Below are positions 8,195 through 16,327 of a stretch of DNA of 64,000 nt, one piece after another. Every line of letters starts with the position of its first letter. Positions within the stretch are counted from its first letter, which is position 1. Below the pieces are notes generated by a model. It did not search any database. It saw only the letters and a list, made by a program, of their open reading frames with translations, and had not been told where the DNA came from. The translations under genes were made by a program, and so were the position numbers. The stretch covers positions 1 to 64,000 of the forward strand of contig LXYP01000005.1 of the NCBI GenBank assembly GCA_001650955.1, read 5' to 3'. The DNA is from Sphingomonadales bacterium EhC05 (GTDB taxonomy: Bacteria; Pseudomonadota; Alphaproteobacteria; Sphingomonadales; Sphingomonadaceae).

Positions 8195-8488
8195 ATGGAA
8201 GCTCTCGCCAGCACCGAAGCTTGCAAGGATGCAGTGATCAAAAGACAATTTTGCGTCCGTGACACAGCGCGTAAGATCATGTTCTCCGATGCTTATCTCG
8301 TCTCGAGACGTGAGAGAAAGAAGGTGGAAATGTTGTTCGCCCATCTCAAACGCATACTGAAGCTCGACCGCTTGCGCCTGCGTCGACCAAATGGTGCAAA
8401 TGATGAGTTCCTACTGGCCGCTACGGCGCAAAACCTCCGTAAACTGGCCAAACTCCATATACAAAGTGCGATACGTGCCACTGCATGA
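8195..8488 (+). pseudogene. Transposase C-terminal remnant (IS1182-like DDE type)
   Basis: The ORF encodes SRRERKKVEMLFAHLKRIL followed by LDRLRLRRPNGANDEFLLAATAQNLRKLAKL, which I recognise as the conserved C-terminal end of DDE transposases of the IS1182 group (DDE_Tnp_1_6 type), including the last catalytic Glu region (KKVE). The N-terminal two thirds, with the first catalytic Asp residues, are absent and the upstream 50 codons do not resemble the family. No intact inverted repeats were seen. It lies directly after tRNA-Cys, inside the suspected island. Confidence 0.72.
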
Positions 8489-8846
8489 ACACGCAAGGCG
8501 TTCGACCCAAATCAATCCAACCCGATAGCCAATATCTGATCCGACTTTTCAACACAATCGCGCCGGTAACGGACGCAAAATACCAGTTCGACTCAGCTGG
8601 TAGAGCACGCCGTCCACTGCATCAAAGGCGGACGCTAGCTAAAAGAGAATTGACTTTGCCTCGATTAGCAAAGAAATTCCGAAACGAAGAAAGCGGGAGT
8701 TATTGAAATTTGATCGGATGCGCGATAAAATCAGGGGTGTTATCGGGAGAAATATCATTTGCTGCTGCCACGTCCGATCAAGGTCCTGAATAATTGAAAC
8801 AATGGGCGACCATCATGATCTTATTTTCTAAGCTTACATCGCAATT
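8489..8846. other. Gene-free stretch inside the island, with a tRNA D-arm scrap
   Basis: No convincing gene. At 8592-8608 the bases CTCAGCTGGTAGAGCAC match the D-arm of many elongator tRNAs exactly, but the sequence that follows forms no anticodon stem and no T-arm, so it is a fragment rather than a tRNA. The stretch ends at the start of the Sel1-like gene. Confidence 0.5.
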
Positions 8847-9944
8847 ATGTCAGTGAGCGATAACCTTATCGCAAAGGCTATGGACGTCGACGACTATTCT
8901 GAAGCTGTTCGATTGTCTCTCCTGCAGGGTGATGAAAATTCTGCATATGGATTTTTTGTATTAGGTTGGATTTTCGACGAAGGCAAAATCGAGCCCGCTC
9001 AAAAACAAAAAGCCCGTCATTACTATGAGCGTGCAATCGATGCCGGGAGCGTGAAGGCTAACCGCTATCTAGGGTCATTGTTGCTCGAGTCCGGAGAATT
9101 TGATGCGGCGCGAAAAGCATTTGTTAGGGGAGAAGATCAAGGAGACAATGCGTGCAGCGATATGTTAACTCAGTTAGACCAATTTGAACGCGAAAAACTT
9201 GCAAATATTGCTATCGAGACTGGGGAATACAAAGAAGCATTGGAACAGTTGCAAGCTCTCATCGAGCAAGATTCCGAATATGCACTTTTAGCCTTGGGAG
9301 TTCTTCATCAAACAGGCAGGTTAGGTCGGGTCGACCTTCACCAAGCCAAAGCATGTTACCAACGAGCCGCAGAACTTGGTAGTGTGGAAGCTCATTATAG
9401 ACTTGGATGCGCCGCTCTTGAAGGTTTGGAATATGTTGCGGCTCATTCCGCTTTTACAAAAGGTGCTGATCTTGGTGATGATCAATGCAAAAATATACTT
9501 TCTAAGCGAGACTTGTTTGAAGAGTTTGAAATAGAAAAAGCTATTGATTCGGGAGACCTTCGATCCGCATTAGAACGGCTCGAAAAGCTCGCGGATCTGG
9601 GGTCTGCCAATGCCTTGGCTGAAATTGGCTGGGTTTATCATTCCGGCCAAATCGGCAAAACTGACTTGCTCTTGGCAAAAGAATATTATGAGCGAGCAAT
9701 TGAAGCTGGTAACATGGGTGTATATAGAAACTTGGGTCTTTTGTTGCTTGAAGAAGAAGAAGAGATTCACGCCCGAGATGTTTTTTTGCGCGGCGCAAAG
9801 GAAGGTCAACCATCCTGCATGTACCAACTCAGTCGAATGCTGCGCAATGGAGATGGTGGCGCCATTGATACAAGACAAGCAGACATTTGGTTGAATACCG
9901 CCGCTGCTCAGGGGCACTTGGTTTCGCAGCTGTTGATAAATTGA
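8847..9944 (+). CDS. Sel1/TPR-like repeat protein, internally triplicated
   Basis: 365 residues, no signal peptide or membrane segment. It is made of three related units of about 110 residues starting at Tyr17, Tyr128 and Leu238. Each contains (Y/L)xEA/SA, an LGW or LG strand-helix turn, AKxYYERAxEAG, LG..LLE, and AFxxGxxxGDxxC; a final partial Sel1 repeat (ADIWLNTAAAQGHLVSQL) closes the protein. Sel1 repeats make a helical solenoid for protein-protein contacts. Base composition is visibly more A/T-rich than the neighbouring housekeeping genes and the gene lies between the two tRNA-Cys end repeats, so it is likely acquired cargo. Function unknown. No strong ribosome site is seen before the ATG at 8847. 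Confidence 0.85.
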   Translation: MSVSDNLIAKAMDVDDYSEAVRLSLLQGDENSAYGFFVLGWIFDEGKIEPAQKQKARHYYERAIDAGSVKANRYLGSLLLESGEFDAARKAFVRGEDQGDNACSDMLTQLDQFEREKLANIAIETGEYKEALEQLQALIEQDSEYALLALGVLHQTGRLGRVDLHQAKACYQRAAELGSVEAHYRLGCAALEGLEYVAAHSAFTKGADLGDDQCKNILSKRDLFEEFEIEKAIDSGDLRSALERLEKLADLGSANALAEIGWVYHSGQIGKTDLLLAKEYYERAIEAGNMGVYRNLGLLLLEEEEEIHARDVFLRGAKEGQPSCMYQLSRMLRNGDGGAIDTRQADIWLNTAAAQGHLVSQLLIN

Positions 9945-10151
9945 GTAACCCGATATTCTAAGAGATTCTTATCCTGTGATCAAAATTCCCCAATCTTTAT
10001 GTCCGCTTCCGGGATGCTGCAGACATAAAGGATATTGCAGTGGCTCAAAATTTGAGCCCATTTGGGTTAACCAAAATCTTCTGAGGACCGCGGGATACGG
10101 TTCCGCACAATGGGTCAATGATTTTGACTATTCCAATGAAAAAAATCAAGT

Positions 10152-10170
10152 TTCCGGGACGGGCCTCCAG
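10152..10170 (+). repeat. Island boundary repeat (att-like, right)
   Basis: TTCCGGGACGGGCCTCCAG, identical to the tRNA-Cys 3' end at 8102-8120 except for one base (A for T at the eighth position). Same orientation, 2,050 bp apart. Confidence 0.6.
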
Positions 10171-10380
10171 GCGTTTTTCCAAATATCTCTCAGCATGGAT
10201 CGAGACCATTCAGATTGTTGCCCAAATCGCGAGTGGTGAGACTGGTAATCGACGGTTTTGCCGGAATTGAGACGCCTCAACTCACCACCATCAACCGGCT
10301 TCTATGTCCCAAACTCGGCCGCGCTGCCAGGCAAAGCAGCCGCTGCCGGGCAAATTGAACTGACGAGCGCATATTCTGAT

Positions 10381-10402
10381 CGATTCGCGTGCACGCGAAT
10401 CG
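10381..10402. repeat. 22-bp perfect palindrome
   Basis: CGATTCGCGTG followed directly by its reverse complement CACGCGAATCG, with no spacer. It is not followed by a T-run, so it is not a simple terminator. It could be an operator or a recombination/replication site; nothing nearby decides this. Confidence 0.75.
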
Positions 10403-10610
10403 GGTCGCCTTTGGATAGGGGAAGTCACTGAACCTGGAACATAGCGCTACCCGAAATGAGATCCAAAAGGCATTTCGTGAATCTGGTGAACGATATTCCA
10501 AGCAACGGTTCTGGAGGCCATGGCTTTAATATATGCGAATAACGCATTTCATCGAAATCCGCCTTGGCGCAGTGAGCAAGTCAGGCTAGAACATCACGAA
10601 ATCCATCAAA

Positions 10611-10632
10611 GTGTATTGTATTAATAATACAC
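10611..10632. promoter_or_regulatory. Dyad upstream of the pcm-like gene
   Basis: GTGTATT-GTATTAAT-AATACAC: 7-bp perfect arms around an A/T spacer, ending 41 bp before the TTG start codon. Position and symmetry suit a repressor or activator site for the pcm-tolC unit. Confidence 0.4.
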
Positions 10633-10673
10633 AGATGGCATGGATGTCCGTTAAACGTACATAGGAACAGAAC

Positions 10674-11327
10674 TTGGGTCAGGAAAATTTTAAAGAAATG
10701 CGCAAAGCGATGGTGGTCAGCCAGCTGCGCACCACCGAAGTCAGCGATCCACGCGTAATCGCAGCGATGAGCCATGTTGCTCGCGAAGATTTTGTGCCTG
10801 CAGCCAATCGCGCCATCGCCTATGCCGACCGCGGTGTCAAAATCGGTGATGGACGAGCCTTGAATTCGCCACTCGCGACCGGACGTTTGATCAATGTCGC
10901 CGAGCCCAGAAAAGAGGACGACGTGCTCCTGATTGGCGCGGCAACCGGATATACGGCCGCGCTGCTCAGCCAGCTTGCAGGAAATGTCGTCGCTTTGGAA
11001 CAGTCGAGCAAGCTCGCGACTTTGGCCGCGAAAAACCTGTCAGTCCTCGACAATGTCACCGTCGAGAAAGGGCCACATGCCGAAGGCGTGCCAGCTCACG
11101 CACCCTATTCGCTAATCATCATTGATGGCGAAGTTGAGCAGGTTCCAGATCTGTTGAGCGCGCAGCTCGCAGATGGCGGCCGCATCGTTGCGGCGGTCGT
11201 AGATGGTGGCATTGCCCGCCTGGCACTGGGACGCAAAGCCGGAGATATTGTTGGCTATCAATATTTCGCGGACTGCGGCGGTTGCGCATTACCTGGTTTT
11301 GAAAAAGCCAAAGGGTTCCATTTCTAA
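10674..11327 (+). CDS. Protein-L-isoaspartate O-methyltransferase family protein
   Basis: 217 residues, starting at TTG (10674) because AGGA lies 7 bp upstream and the N-terminus MGQENFKEMRKAMVVSQLRT is the usual family start. Next come DPRVIAAMSHVAREDFVP, the substrate-loop region GRALNSPLATGRL, and the SAM-binding motif VLLIGAATGYTAALLSQLAG; later strands ALEQ and LIIIDGEVEQ. The family repairs isoaspartyl residues using SAM; in this sphingomonad subgroup (IGAATGY instead of IGTGSGY) activity is not proven. It lies 20 bp upstream of tolC, an association I recall as common in Alphaproteobacteria. Confidence 0.88.
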   Translation: MGQENFKEMRKAMVVSQLRTTEVSDPRVIAAMSHVAREDFVPAANRAIAYADRGVKIGDGRALNSPLATGRLINVAEPRKEDDVLLIGAATGYTAALLSQLAGNVVALEQSSKLATLAAKNLSVLDNVTVEKGPHAEGVPAHAPYSLIIIDGEVEQVPDLLSAQLADGGRIVAAVVDGGIARLALGRKAGDIVGYQYFADCGGCALPGFEKAKGFHF

Positions 11328-11350
11328 GGTGCGTTTGGGAGAATATCGTG

Positions 11351-12814
11351 ATGTATAAACGCAACCTGATGATCGGCGCAGCCGCGATGATCGCCATGGC
11401 TGGTCCTGCACAGGCCGATAGCCTGCGCGATGCGCTCGTATCTGCCTATCAGACCAATCCTACACTGTCGGGCGCGCGCGCCGCACAGCGGGCGGTGGAT
11501 GAAGGAGTTCCGATTGCCAAGGCTGATGGATTGCCCAACGCAACTTCGGATTTTGGCTTTCAGGAAAATTTTCTGCGCAATGCCAACAGCTTCACGGCGC
11601 CATTGCGCCAGTCAACCGCAGGCGGCACGTTCACCGTACCGATCTATTCCGGCGGCGCGGTAAAAAACGCTGTCCGCGCAGCGCGAACGCGGGTTGAGGC
11701 AGGGCAATTTGATCTTCGCGCAACCGAAGCCAGCATATTCAGCAATGTTGTGGCAACTTATATGGACGTGATTCGGGACACGGCCATCGTCAATCTCAAC
11801 CGAGCCAATGTCGGTGTCCTCACGGTGAATCTGGAAGCGTCCAGCGATCGTTTTGAAATTGGTGATCTAACGCGCACCGACGTCGCGCAATCGGAATCGC
11901 GTCTCGAAATTGCCAAGGGTGACCTGGAAACCGCGCGCGCCAACCTGATTCGCAGCAAGGAAAATTATATTGCGCTGGTCGGGCATGAGCCTGGAGATCT
12001 GGAACCTCCCCCGCCGCTGCCGAATCTGCCCGAACAGGCCGATCAGGCGGTCGATATTGCACTGGGCAAGAATCCGGATCTATTGGCGGCCAAAGAGCGC
12101 AGCGATGCAGCAGAATTTGACATTAAATCGGCGCGCGCAGCAACCAAGCCCCAATTGTCGACCTATGCACAGGGTCGCTATGTGAATTTCCACGGAACAT
12201 TGGGCGGCAATATCATTGGCACCAATTTCATTCAGGAACAGTCGAACGCCGAAGTGGGTGTGCGCGCTGTGATCCCCATTTACCAGGGTGGCCGGCCAGC
12301 GGCGCTGATCAGACAGGCTCAAGCCCGCACGGGTCAGGCCTATGAGCAACAAATCGCGGTGGAACGCGACGTGATTGCCCAAACAAGGGCTGCCTATTCC
12401 AGCTGGCGGGCGTCCGAACGGGTGATCCAGTCCTCGGAACGCGCGGTAGCAGCAAGCGCCCTGTCGCTCGAAGGGGTTCGCGCTGAAAATACCGTCGGCA
12501 ACCGTACGATCCTTGACATATTGAACGCGGAGCAGGAATTGCTCAACGCGCAAGTCCAGCTGGTGACCGCGAGGCGCAACAGCTATGTCGCTGGATTTGC
12601 CCTGCTCGCCGCCATGGGACGGGCAGAAGCCCGCGATCTTGGGCTGGAAGGGGGGCCGCTCTATGATCCCGATATCAACTATGAGCGCGTCGACGATATG
12701 TTCTTCGATTTCCAGAGCGATCCCAATCCCGAGCCGCAAGCCACCAGGACCGTTGACAGTTCGGCACAAAAAGCTGAAATAGAGCCACTGCCGGATATGC
12801 CGAAGAGCAAATAA
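11351..12814 (+). CDS. tolC: TolC-family outer-membrane efflux/secretion channel
   Basis: About 487 residues. Signal peptide MYKRNLMIGAAAMIAMAG ending AQA|DSLRDAL, then the duplicated OEP domain: first repeat with DALVSAYQTNPTLSGARAAQ, TVPIYSGGAVKNAVRAARTR and EASIFSNVVATYMDVIRDT; second with ALGKNPDLLAAKERSDAAEF, VIPIYQGGRPAALIRQAQAR and LDILNAEQELLNAQ. TolC trimers span the outer membrane for tripartite pumps and type I secretion. A GTG at 11348 directly precedes the ATG at 11351; GGGAG at 11337-11341 suits both. It is downstream of the pcm-like gene and upstream of popZ. The C-terminal tail is Pro/Glu-rich and variable. Confidence 0.93.
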   Translation: MYKRNLMIGAAAMIAMAGPAQADSLRDALVSAYQTNPTLSGARAAQRAVDEGVPIAKADGLPNATSDFGFQENFLRNANSFTAPLRQSTAGGTFTVPIYSGGAVKNAVRAARTRVEAGQFDLRATEASIFSNVVATYMDVIRDTAIVNLNRANVGVLTVNLEASSDRFEIGDLTRTDVAQSESRLEIAKGDLETARANLIRSKENYIALVGHEPGDLEPPPPLPNLPEQADQAVDIALGKNPDLLAAKERSDAAEFDIKSARAATKPQLSTYAQGRYVNFHGTLGGNIIGTNFIQEQSNAEVGVRAVIPIYQGGRPAALIRQAQARTGQAYEQQIAVERDVIAQTRAAYSSWRASERVIQSSERAVAASALSLEGVRAENTVGNRTILDILNAEQELLNAQVQLVTARRNSYVAGFALLAAMGRAEARDLGLEGGPLYDPDINYERVDDMFFDFQSDPNPEPQATRTVDSSAQKAEIEPLPDMPKSK

Positions 12815-12874
12815 GGCCATATCGTCGTAGCGAATCGCGGCGGAACCACGGGCGCAAATAATTGGGGGCTGCAC

Positions 12875-13360
12875 ATGGCTGAACAAAATCGGGAATCATC
12901 GATGGAAGAAATCCTGTCGTCGATCAAGCGTATCATCGCAGAAGATAAAACGATCGATGCAGATCGCCCTGCAGCCCGCCGCAAACCGGTCACAAAGCCC
13001 GCCTTGCAGGCCGTTCCCGATCCCGTCGCCGATGATAATGATAGTGAGGTTCTTGAACTGACCAACGCATTGTCCAGGGAGGAGCCGGCTGCCGCAGCAG
13101 ATGGGCCCGGAGATCAGCGCAAACAAGAACGTCTGATCAATGATCAGAAATTGATCGCGATGCGCAAATCTCTCTCGGCTCTTGTCGATCTGGAGCAGAC
13201 CGACAGCACGACCGTAGCAAAGCCATCGGGTGGCACATCGCTGGAAGATATGACCCGCGAAATGATGCGCCCGATGCTCAAGCAATGGCTGGATGACAAT
13301 CTGCCGACCCTGGTTGAGGAACTGGTCGCACGCGAGATTCGACGCATCGGCAATAGTTAG
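12875..13360 (+). CDS. popZ: PopZ-like pole-organising protein (DUF2497)
   Basis: 161 residues with the PopZ layout: an N-terminal amphipathic helix ESSMEEILSSIKRIIAEDKT, a long acidic, proline-containing disordered middle (about residues 30-120) and the conserved C-terminal assembly helices EDMTREMMRPMLKQWLDDNL and PTLVEELVAREIRRIG. In Caulobacter PopZ self-assembles at the pole and captures ParB and other clients through the N-terminal helix. Position between tolC and valS supports the call. The linker is short compared with Caulobacter. Confidence 0.92.
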   Translation: MAEQNRESSMEEILSSIKRIIAEDKTIDADRPAARRKPVTKPALQAVPDPVADDNDSEVLELTNALSREEPAAAADGPGDQRKQERLINDQKLIAMRKSLSALVDLEQTDSTTVAKPSGGTSLEDMTREMMRPMLKQWLDDNLPTLVEELVAREIRRIGNS

Positions 13361-13416
13361 TCGCTGCTGGGCTAATCCCATTTGCCTTGACCGGCAGTCC
13401 TGCTAGTCTCCCGCGC

Positions 13417-15531
13417 ATGACATATTTATCAAAAGCTTTTGACTTCACATTGCTCCTCTCGAGCACGATTCTTGCCACCTCAGTCGCCTCTGCCCGCCCG
13501 ATGACGGCGGAAGATCTCGCAACCTTCAAGCGCATGGGTTCGGTCACGGTCTCCCCGGACGAGAAATGGGCGGCGTTCGACGTCACCGAGACCGAGCCGG
13601 AGACCTATGCAAGATCCAGCGCGCTCTATCTGCTCGATCTTGATAGTCCCGACGCAGCCCCGGTTCGGATCGCCGACAAAGCTGAAAAGAGCGAGCATAG
13701 TCCGTCCTTCTCCGCCGATGGCAGCGAGATTTTCTATCTCAGTGATGCCAGCGACTCCGAACAATTGTGGCGCGTGTCGATCACCACCGATGGGCAGATT
13801 GGCGAGCCGATCCAGGCAAGCCAGCTCGACGCGGATATTGCCGGATTCAAACTGTCTCCAAGGGGCAGCAAGATCGCAGTCTGGGGAGATATTGCCCGAG
13901 ATTGCCCAACATTCGGCTGTACAGAAGACGCGGGCGGCGACGGCAATCGCGCCGAACCCGGACCGGGCACCGGCCGCGAATATGACGAGCTTTTCGTCCG
14001 CCACTGGTCGAGCTGGGAAACTCCCGGCAATTACAGCAGGATTTTTGCCTTTGATCTGAAAGATGGCCAGATCTCCGGTGAGGGCATGGCGCTCGATGGC
14101 GAGCTCATCGGCGATAGTCCGACCAAGCCATTTGGCGGTGGTGAAGAGATCGCCTGGGTCCCCGGCGAAGAAGGCGTGTTTTTCGCGATGCGCATTGCCG
14201 ATCGCAATGAACCCAAGTCGACCAATATCGACATTTACGGCACCTCGGTCGGGGCGGGCGAAATCAAGAATTTCACCGAACTGAATGAAGCCACCGACAC
14301 GCTACCCGCTTTCTCTTCCGATAGTGAGTGGCTTGCTTATGCAGCGATGGAGCGACCCGGTTATGAGAGCGACAGGCTGGTTGTCAAACTGAAGAAAAAA
14401 GGCAGCGATGCGGGCGATGTCCGTTCGCTGACCGACGATTGGGACCGCTCGGTCGGATCGATAGTCTGGACGCCGGACAACCAGAAGCTGATCGTCACGG
14501 CGCAGGATGTGCTCGACCATCCCGCCTATGAAGTGGATATCGAAACCGGTGCGGTAACCCGGCTGACCGCAGGCGGCAATGTCGGTACGACGATTCCACT
14601 GAAAGACGGATCGCTAATCTATACCATGAACAGCCTGCAAGCCCCAACCGATCTCTACAGGCGCGCCGCCGACGGCGCCGTCACCCAGCTAACCAAGATC
14701 AATGGGGCAGAATTGGTAGCAATCGATGAGGTTTCGATCGAGCGGTTCGCATTTGAAGGCGCGGAAGGCGCGCAGGTCTGGGGCCAGATCATCAAACCCG
14801 CAGATGCAACCGGTGAGCTGCCAATGGCATTTCTGGTACATGGCGGACCGCAGGGCAGCTTTGGCAACAGCTGGTCGAGCCGCTGGAATCCCAAGGTCAT
14901 GGCCGCGCAGGGCTATGCAGTGGTCACGATCGATTTTCACGGGTCGGTCGGCTATGGTCAGCAATTTACCGACAGCATCAATCAGGACTGGGGTGGAAAG
15001 CCGCTGGAAGACCTGAAACTGGGCTATGCGGCGGCGCTGAAGGTCGACGATCAGATTGATGGCGAGCGCTCCTGTGCTTTGGGCGCCAGCTATGGCGGAT
15101 ATATGATGAACTGGATTTCGGGCAATTGGCCAGACCGGTTTGATTGCATCATCAACCATGCCGGCGTGTTTGATCTGCGCGCTATGGCGCTGAGCACCGA
15201 AGAATTGTGGTTCGACCAATGGGATCACGGCGGACCATGGTGGTCACGACCCAATCCGGAAAAATGGAATCCGGTCAATCATATCACCAAGTGGAAAACA
15301 CCGACCCTGTTCATCCACGGCGAAAAGGATTTCCGCATTCCCTACACGCAAAGCCTGATGCCATTTACCGTGACGCAGGAGATGGACATTCCATCCAGAT
15401 TGCTGATCTTCCCGGATGAAAATCACTGGATATTGAAGGGCAAGAATAGCGTCCAGTGGCACCGCAATGTGTTCGACTGGATGGCCAAATGGACACCGGC
15501 TGAAGCCGGTCAGGAAAGCGAAGACAAATGA
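13417..15531 (+). CDS. Exported S9-family prolyl oligopeptidase
   Basis: 704 residues from the ATG at 13417 (an in-frame TTG at 13387 has no support). A signal peptide MTYLSKAFDFTLLLSSTIL ends near SASA/RP. The N-terminal half is a WD/beta-propeller (repeats such as HSPSFSADGSEIFYLSD, TLPAFSSDSEWLAYAAM, SIVWTPDNQKLIVTAQD); the C-terminal half is an alpha/beta hydrolase with HGGPQGSFG, nucleophile Ser in GASYGGYMMNW, and catalytic His in PDENHWI. Expected role is periplasmic cleavage of oligopeptides. The stop overlaps the next start (ATGA), coupling it to the crotonase gene. Confidence 0.92.
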   Translation: MTYLSKAFDFTLLLSSTILATSVASARPMTAEDLATFKRMGSVTVSPDEKWAAFDVTETEPETYARSSALYLLDLDSPDAAPVRIADKAEKSEHSPSFSADGSEIFYLSDASDSEQLWRVSITTDGQIGEPIQASQLDADIAGFKLSPRGSKIAVWGDIARDCPTFGCTEDAGGDGNRAEPGPGTGREYDELFVRHWSSWETPGNYSRIFAFDLKDGQISGEGMALDGELIGDSPTKPFGGGEEIAWVPGEEGVFFAMRIADRNEPKSTNIDIYGTSVGAGEIKNFTELNEATDTLPAFSSDSEWLAYAAMERPGYESDRLVVKLKKKGSDAGDVRSLTDDWDRSVGSIVWTPDNQKLIVTAQDVLDHPAYEVDIETGAVTRLTAGGNVGTTIPLKDGSLIYTMNSLQAPTDLYRRAADGAVTQLTKINGAELVAIDEVSIERFAFEGAEGAQVWGQIIKPADATGELPMAFLVHGGPQGSFGNSWSSRWNPKVMAAQGYAVVTIDFHGSVGYGQQFTDSINQDWGGKPLEDLKLGYAAALKVDDQIDGERSCALGASYGGYMMNWISGNWPDRFDCIINHAGVFDLRAMALSTEELWFDQWDHGGPWWSRPNPEKWNPVNHITKWKTPTLFIHGEKDFRIPYTQSLMPFTVTQEMDIPSRLLIFPDENHWILKGKNSVQWHRNVFDWMAKWTPAEAGQESEDK

Positions 15532-16205
15532 CCTATTTCCAGACCGAAGATCGCGATGGCACGATCATCGTCACACTGACCAATGGCGAACGCAATACGC
15601 TCAATCCTGATCTGCTGGAGGAAGGCGCAGCGGCGATTCAGGCGCTGGGCGAAAATCCGCCCAAAGGTGGTATCGTCCTGACCGGAGCAGGTGAACATTT
15701 TACCTGTGGCATGGACACGAAAGTGGCTGCATCGCTGGATGAGGCCGGTCAGAAACGCGCCATTGCTGCGATTAATCAATTTGCCGCAGCCCTCCACCGA
15801 TTGCCCTGCGCACTGGTTTGCGCGGTCAATGGCAACGCGATCGGCGCGGGCGGGATCATGATGCTCTGCGCTGACTGGATCTATGCCGCCACCGGGCACT
15901 ACAAGATCGGGCTGCCCGAAGCGAAGGCTGGCCTGCCCTTCCCGGCCGTGCCGCAGGCGATATTGGACCATTGGCTGGAACCGGCATGGCGGCGCAGGCT
16001 TGCGCTTTCCAGCATGTTGCTCAAACCCAATGAAGCCATTGGCGCCGGACTGGTCGAAGCCACAATCATGCCCGGTGATTTGATCGACAAATCGGTCGCC
16101 AAGGCACAGGAAATGAACGCCCAGCCCGGATTTGGAGCTTGTAAGCGCCAGTTACGGGCAAAAGCCAATGCCGAGATTGATGCGATATTATCTTCGTCAT
16201 CCTGA
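15528..16205 (+). CDS. Enoyl-CoA hydratase/isomerase family protein (crotonase fold)
   Basis: 225 residues. First oxyanion strand GIVLTGAGEHFTCGMDTKVA, second VCAVNGNAIGAGGIMMLCAD, then LPEAKAGLPFPAVPQA. The usual catalytic Glu positions are not both obvious, so hydratase activity is uncertain; an isomerase or thioesterase role is possible. It overlaps the S9 peptidase stop by 4 bp. Its last codons and stop (tca-tcc-tga) lie inside a mobile hairpin repeat that begins at 16196, so the native C-terminus has probably been replaced by SSS. Confidence 0.88.
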   Translation: MTYFQTEDRDGTIIVTLTNGERNTLNPDLLEEGAAAIQALGENPPKGGIVLTGAGEHFTCGMDTKVAASLDEAGQKRAIAAINQFAAALHRLPCALVCAVNGNAIGAGGIMMLCADWIYAATGHYKIGLPEAKAGLPFPAVPQAILDHWLEPAWRRRLALSSMLLKPNEAIGAGLVEATIMPGDLIDKSVAKAQEMNAQPGFGACKRQLRAKANAEIDAILSSSS

Positions 16206-16271
16206 ACATGTTTCAGGACCTCCACCGGCAATCTGCTATTTCACCGGATCCTGAAACAAGTTCAGGATGAC
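16196..16271. repeat. Long hairpin repeat between the crotonase gene and valS
   Basis: GTCATCCTGAAC (16196-16207) pairs with GTTCAGGATGAC (16260-16271), and TGTTTCAGGA (16209-16218) pairs with TCCTGAAACA (16249-16258), giving 22 base pairs with one A/A mismatch and a 30-nt loop. Each arm is itself a small palindrome (TCCTGAA-N5-TTCAGGA). A relative of this element lies just after valS. There is no T-run, so it is a dispersed repeat that may also act as an attenuator. Confidence 0.8.
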
Positions 16272-16327
16272 AGGCTGTGCGTGATTAGGGTGTTGTCTCC
16301 CGCCAAAAGCAATGCCAAAGGCTCCCT

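Larger units (their letters stand above)
9945..10673. other. 730-bp stretch without a convincing gene
   Basis: Short open frames here show no recognisable family. It holds the right-hand copy of the tRNA-Cys end (10152-10170), a 22-bp perfect palindrome (10381-10402) and a dyad close to the next gene (10611-10632). It looks like the decayed edge of the island plus the native promoter region of the pcm-like gene. Confidence 0.6.

Noticed and set aside
8592-8664. A second complete tRNA gene
   Set aside because: D-arm matches but no acceptor, anticodon or T stems can be formed.
9976-10239. 87-codon frame after the Sel1-like gene
   Set aside because: No ribosome site, no family resemblance, and it spans the right-hand tRNA-end repeat.
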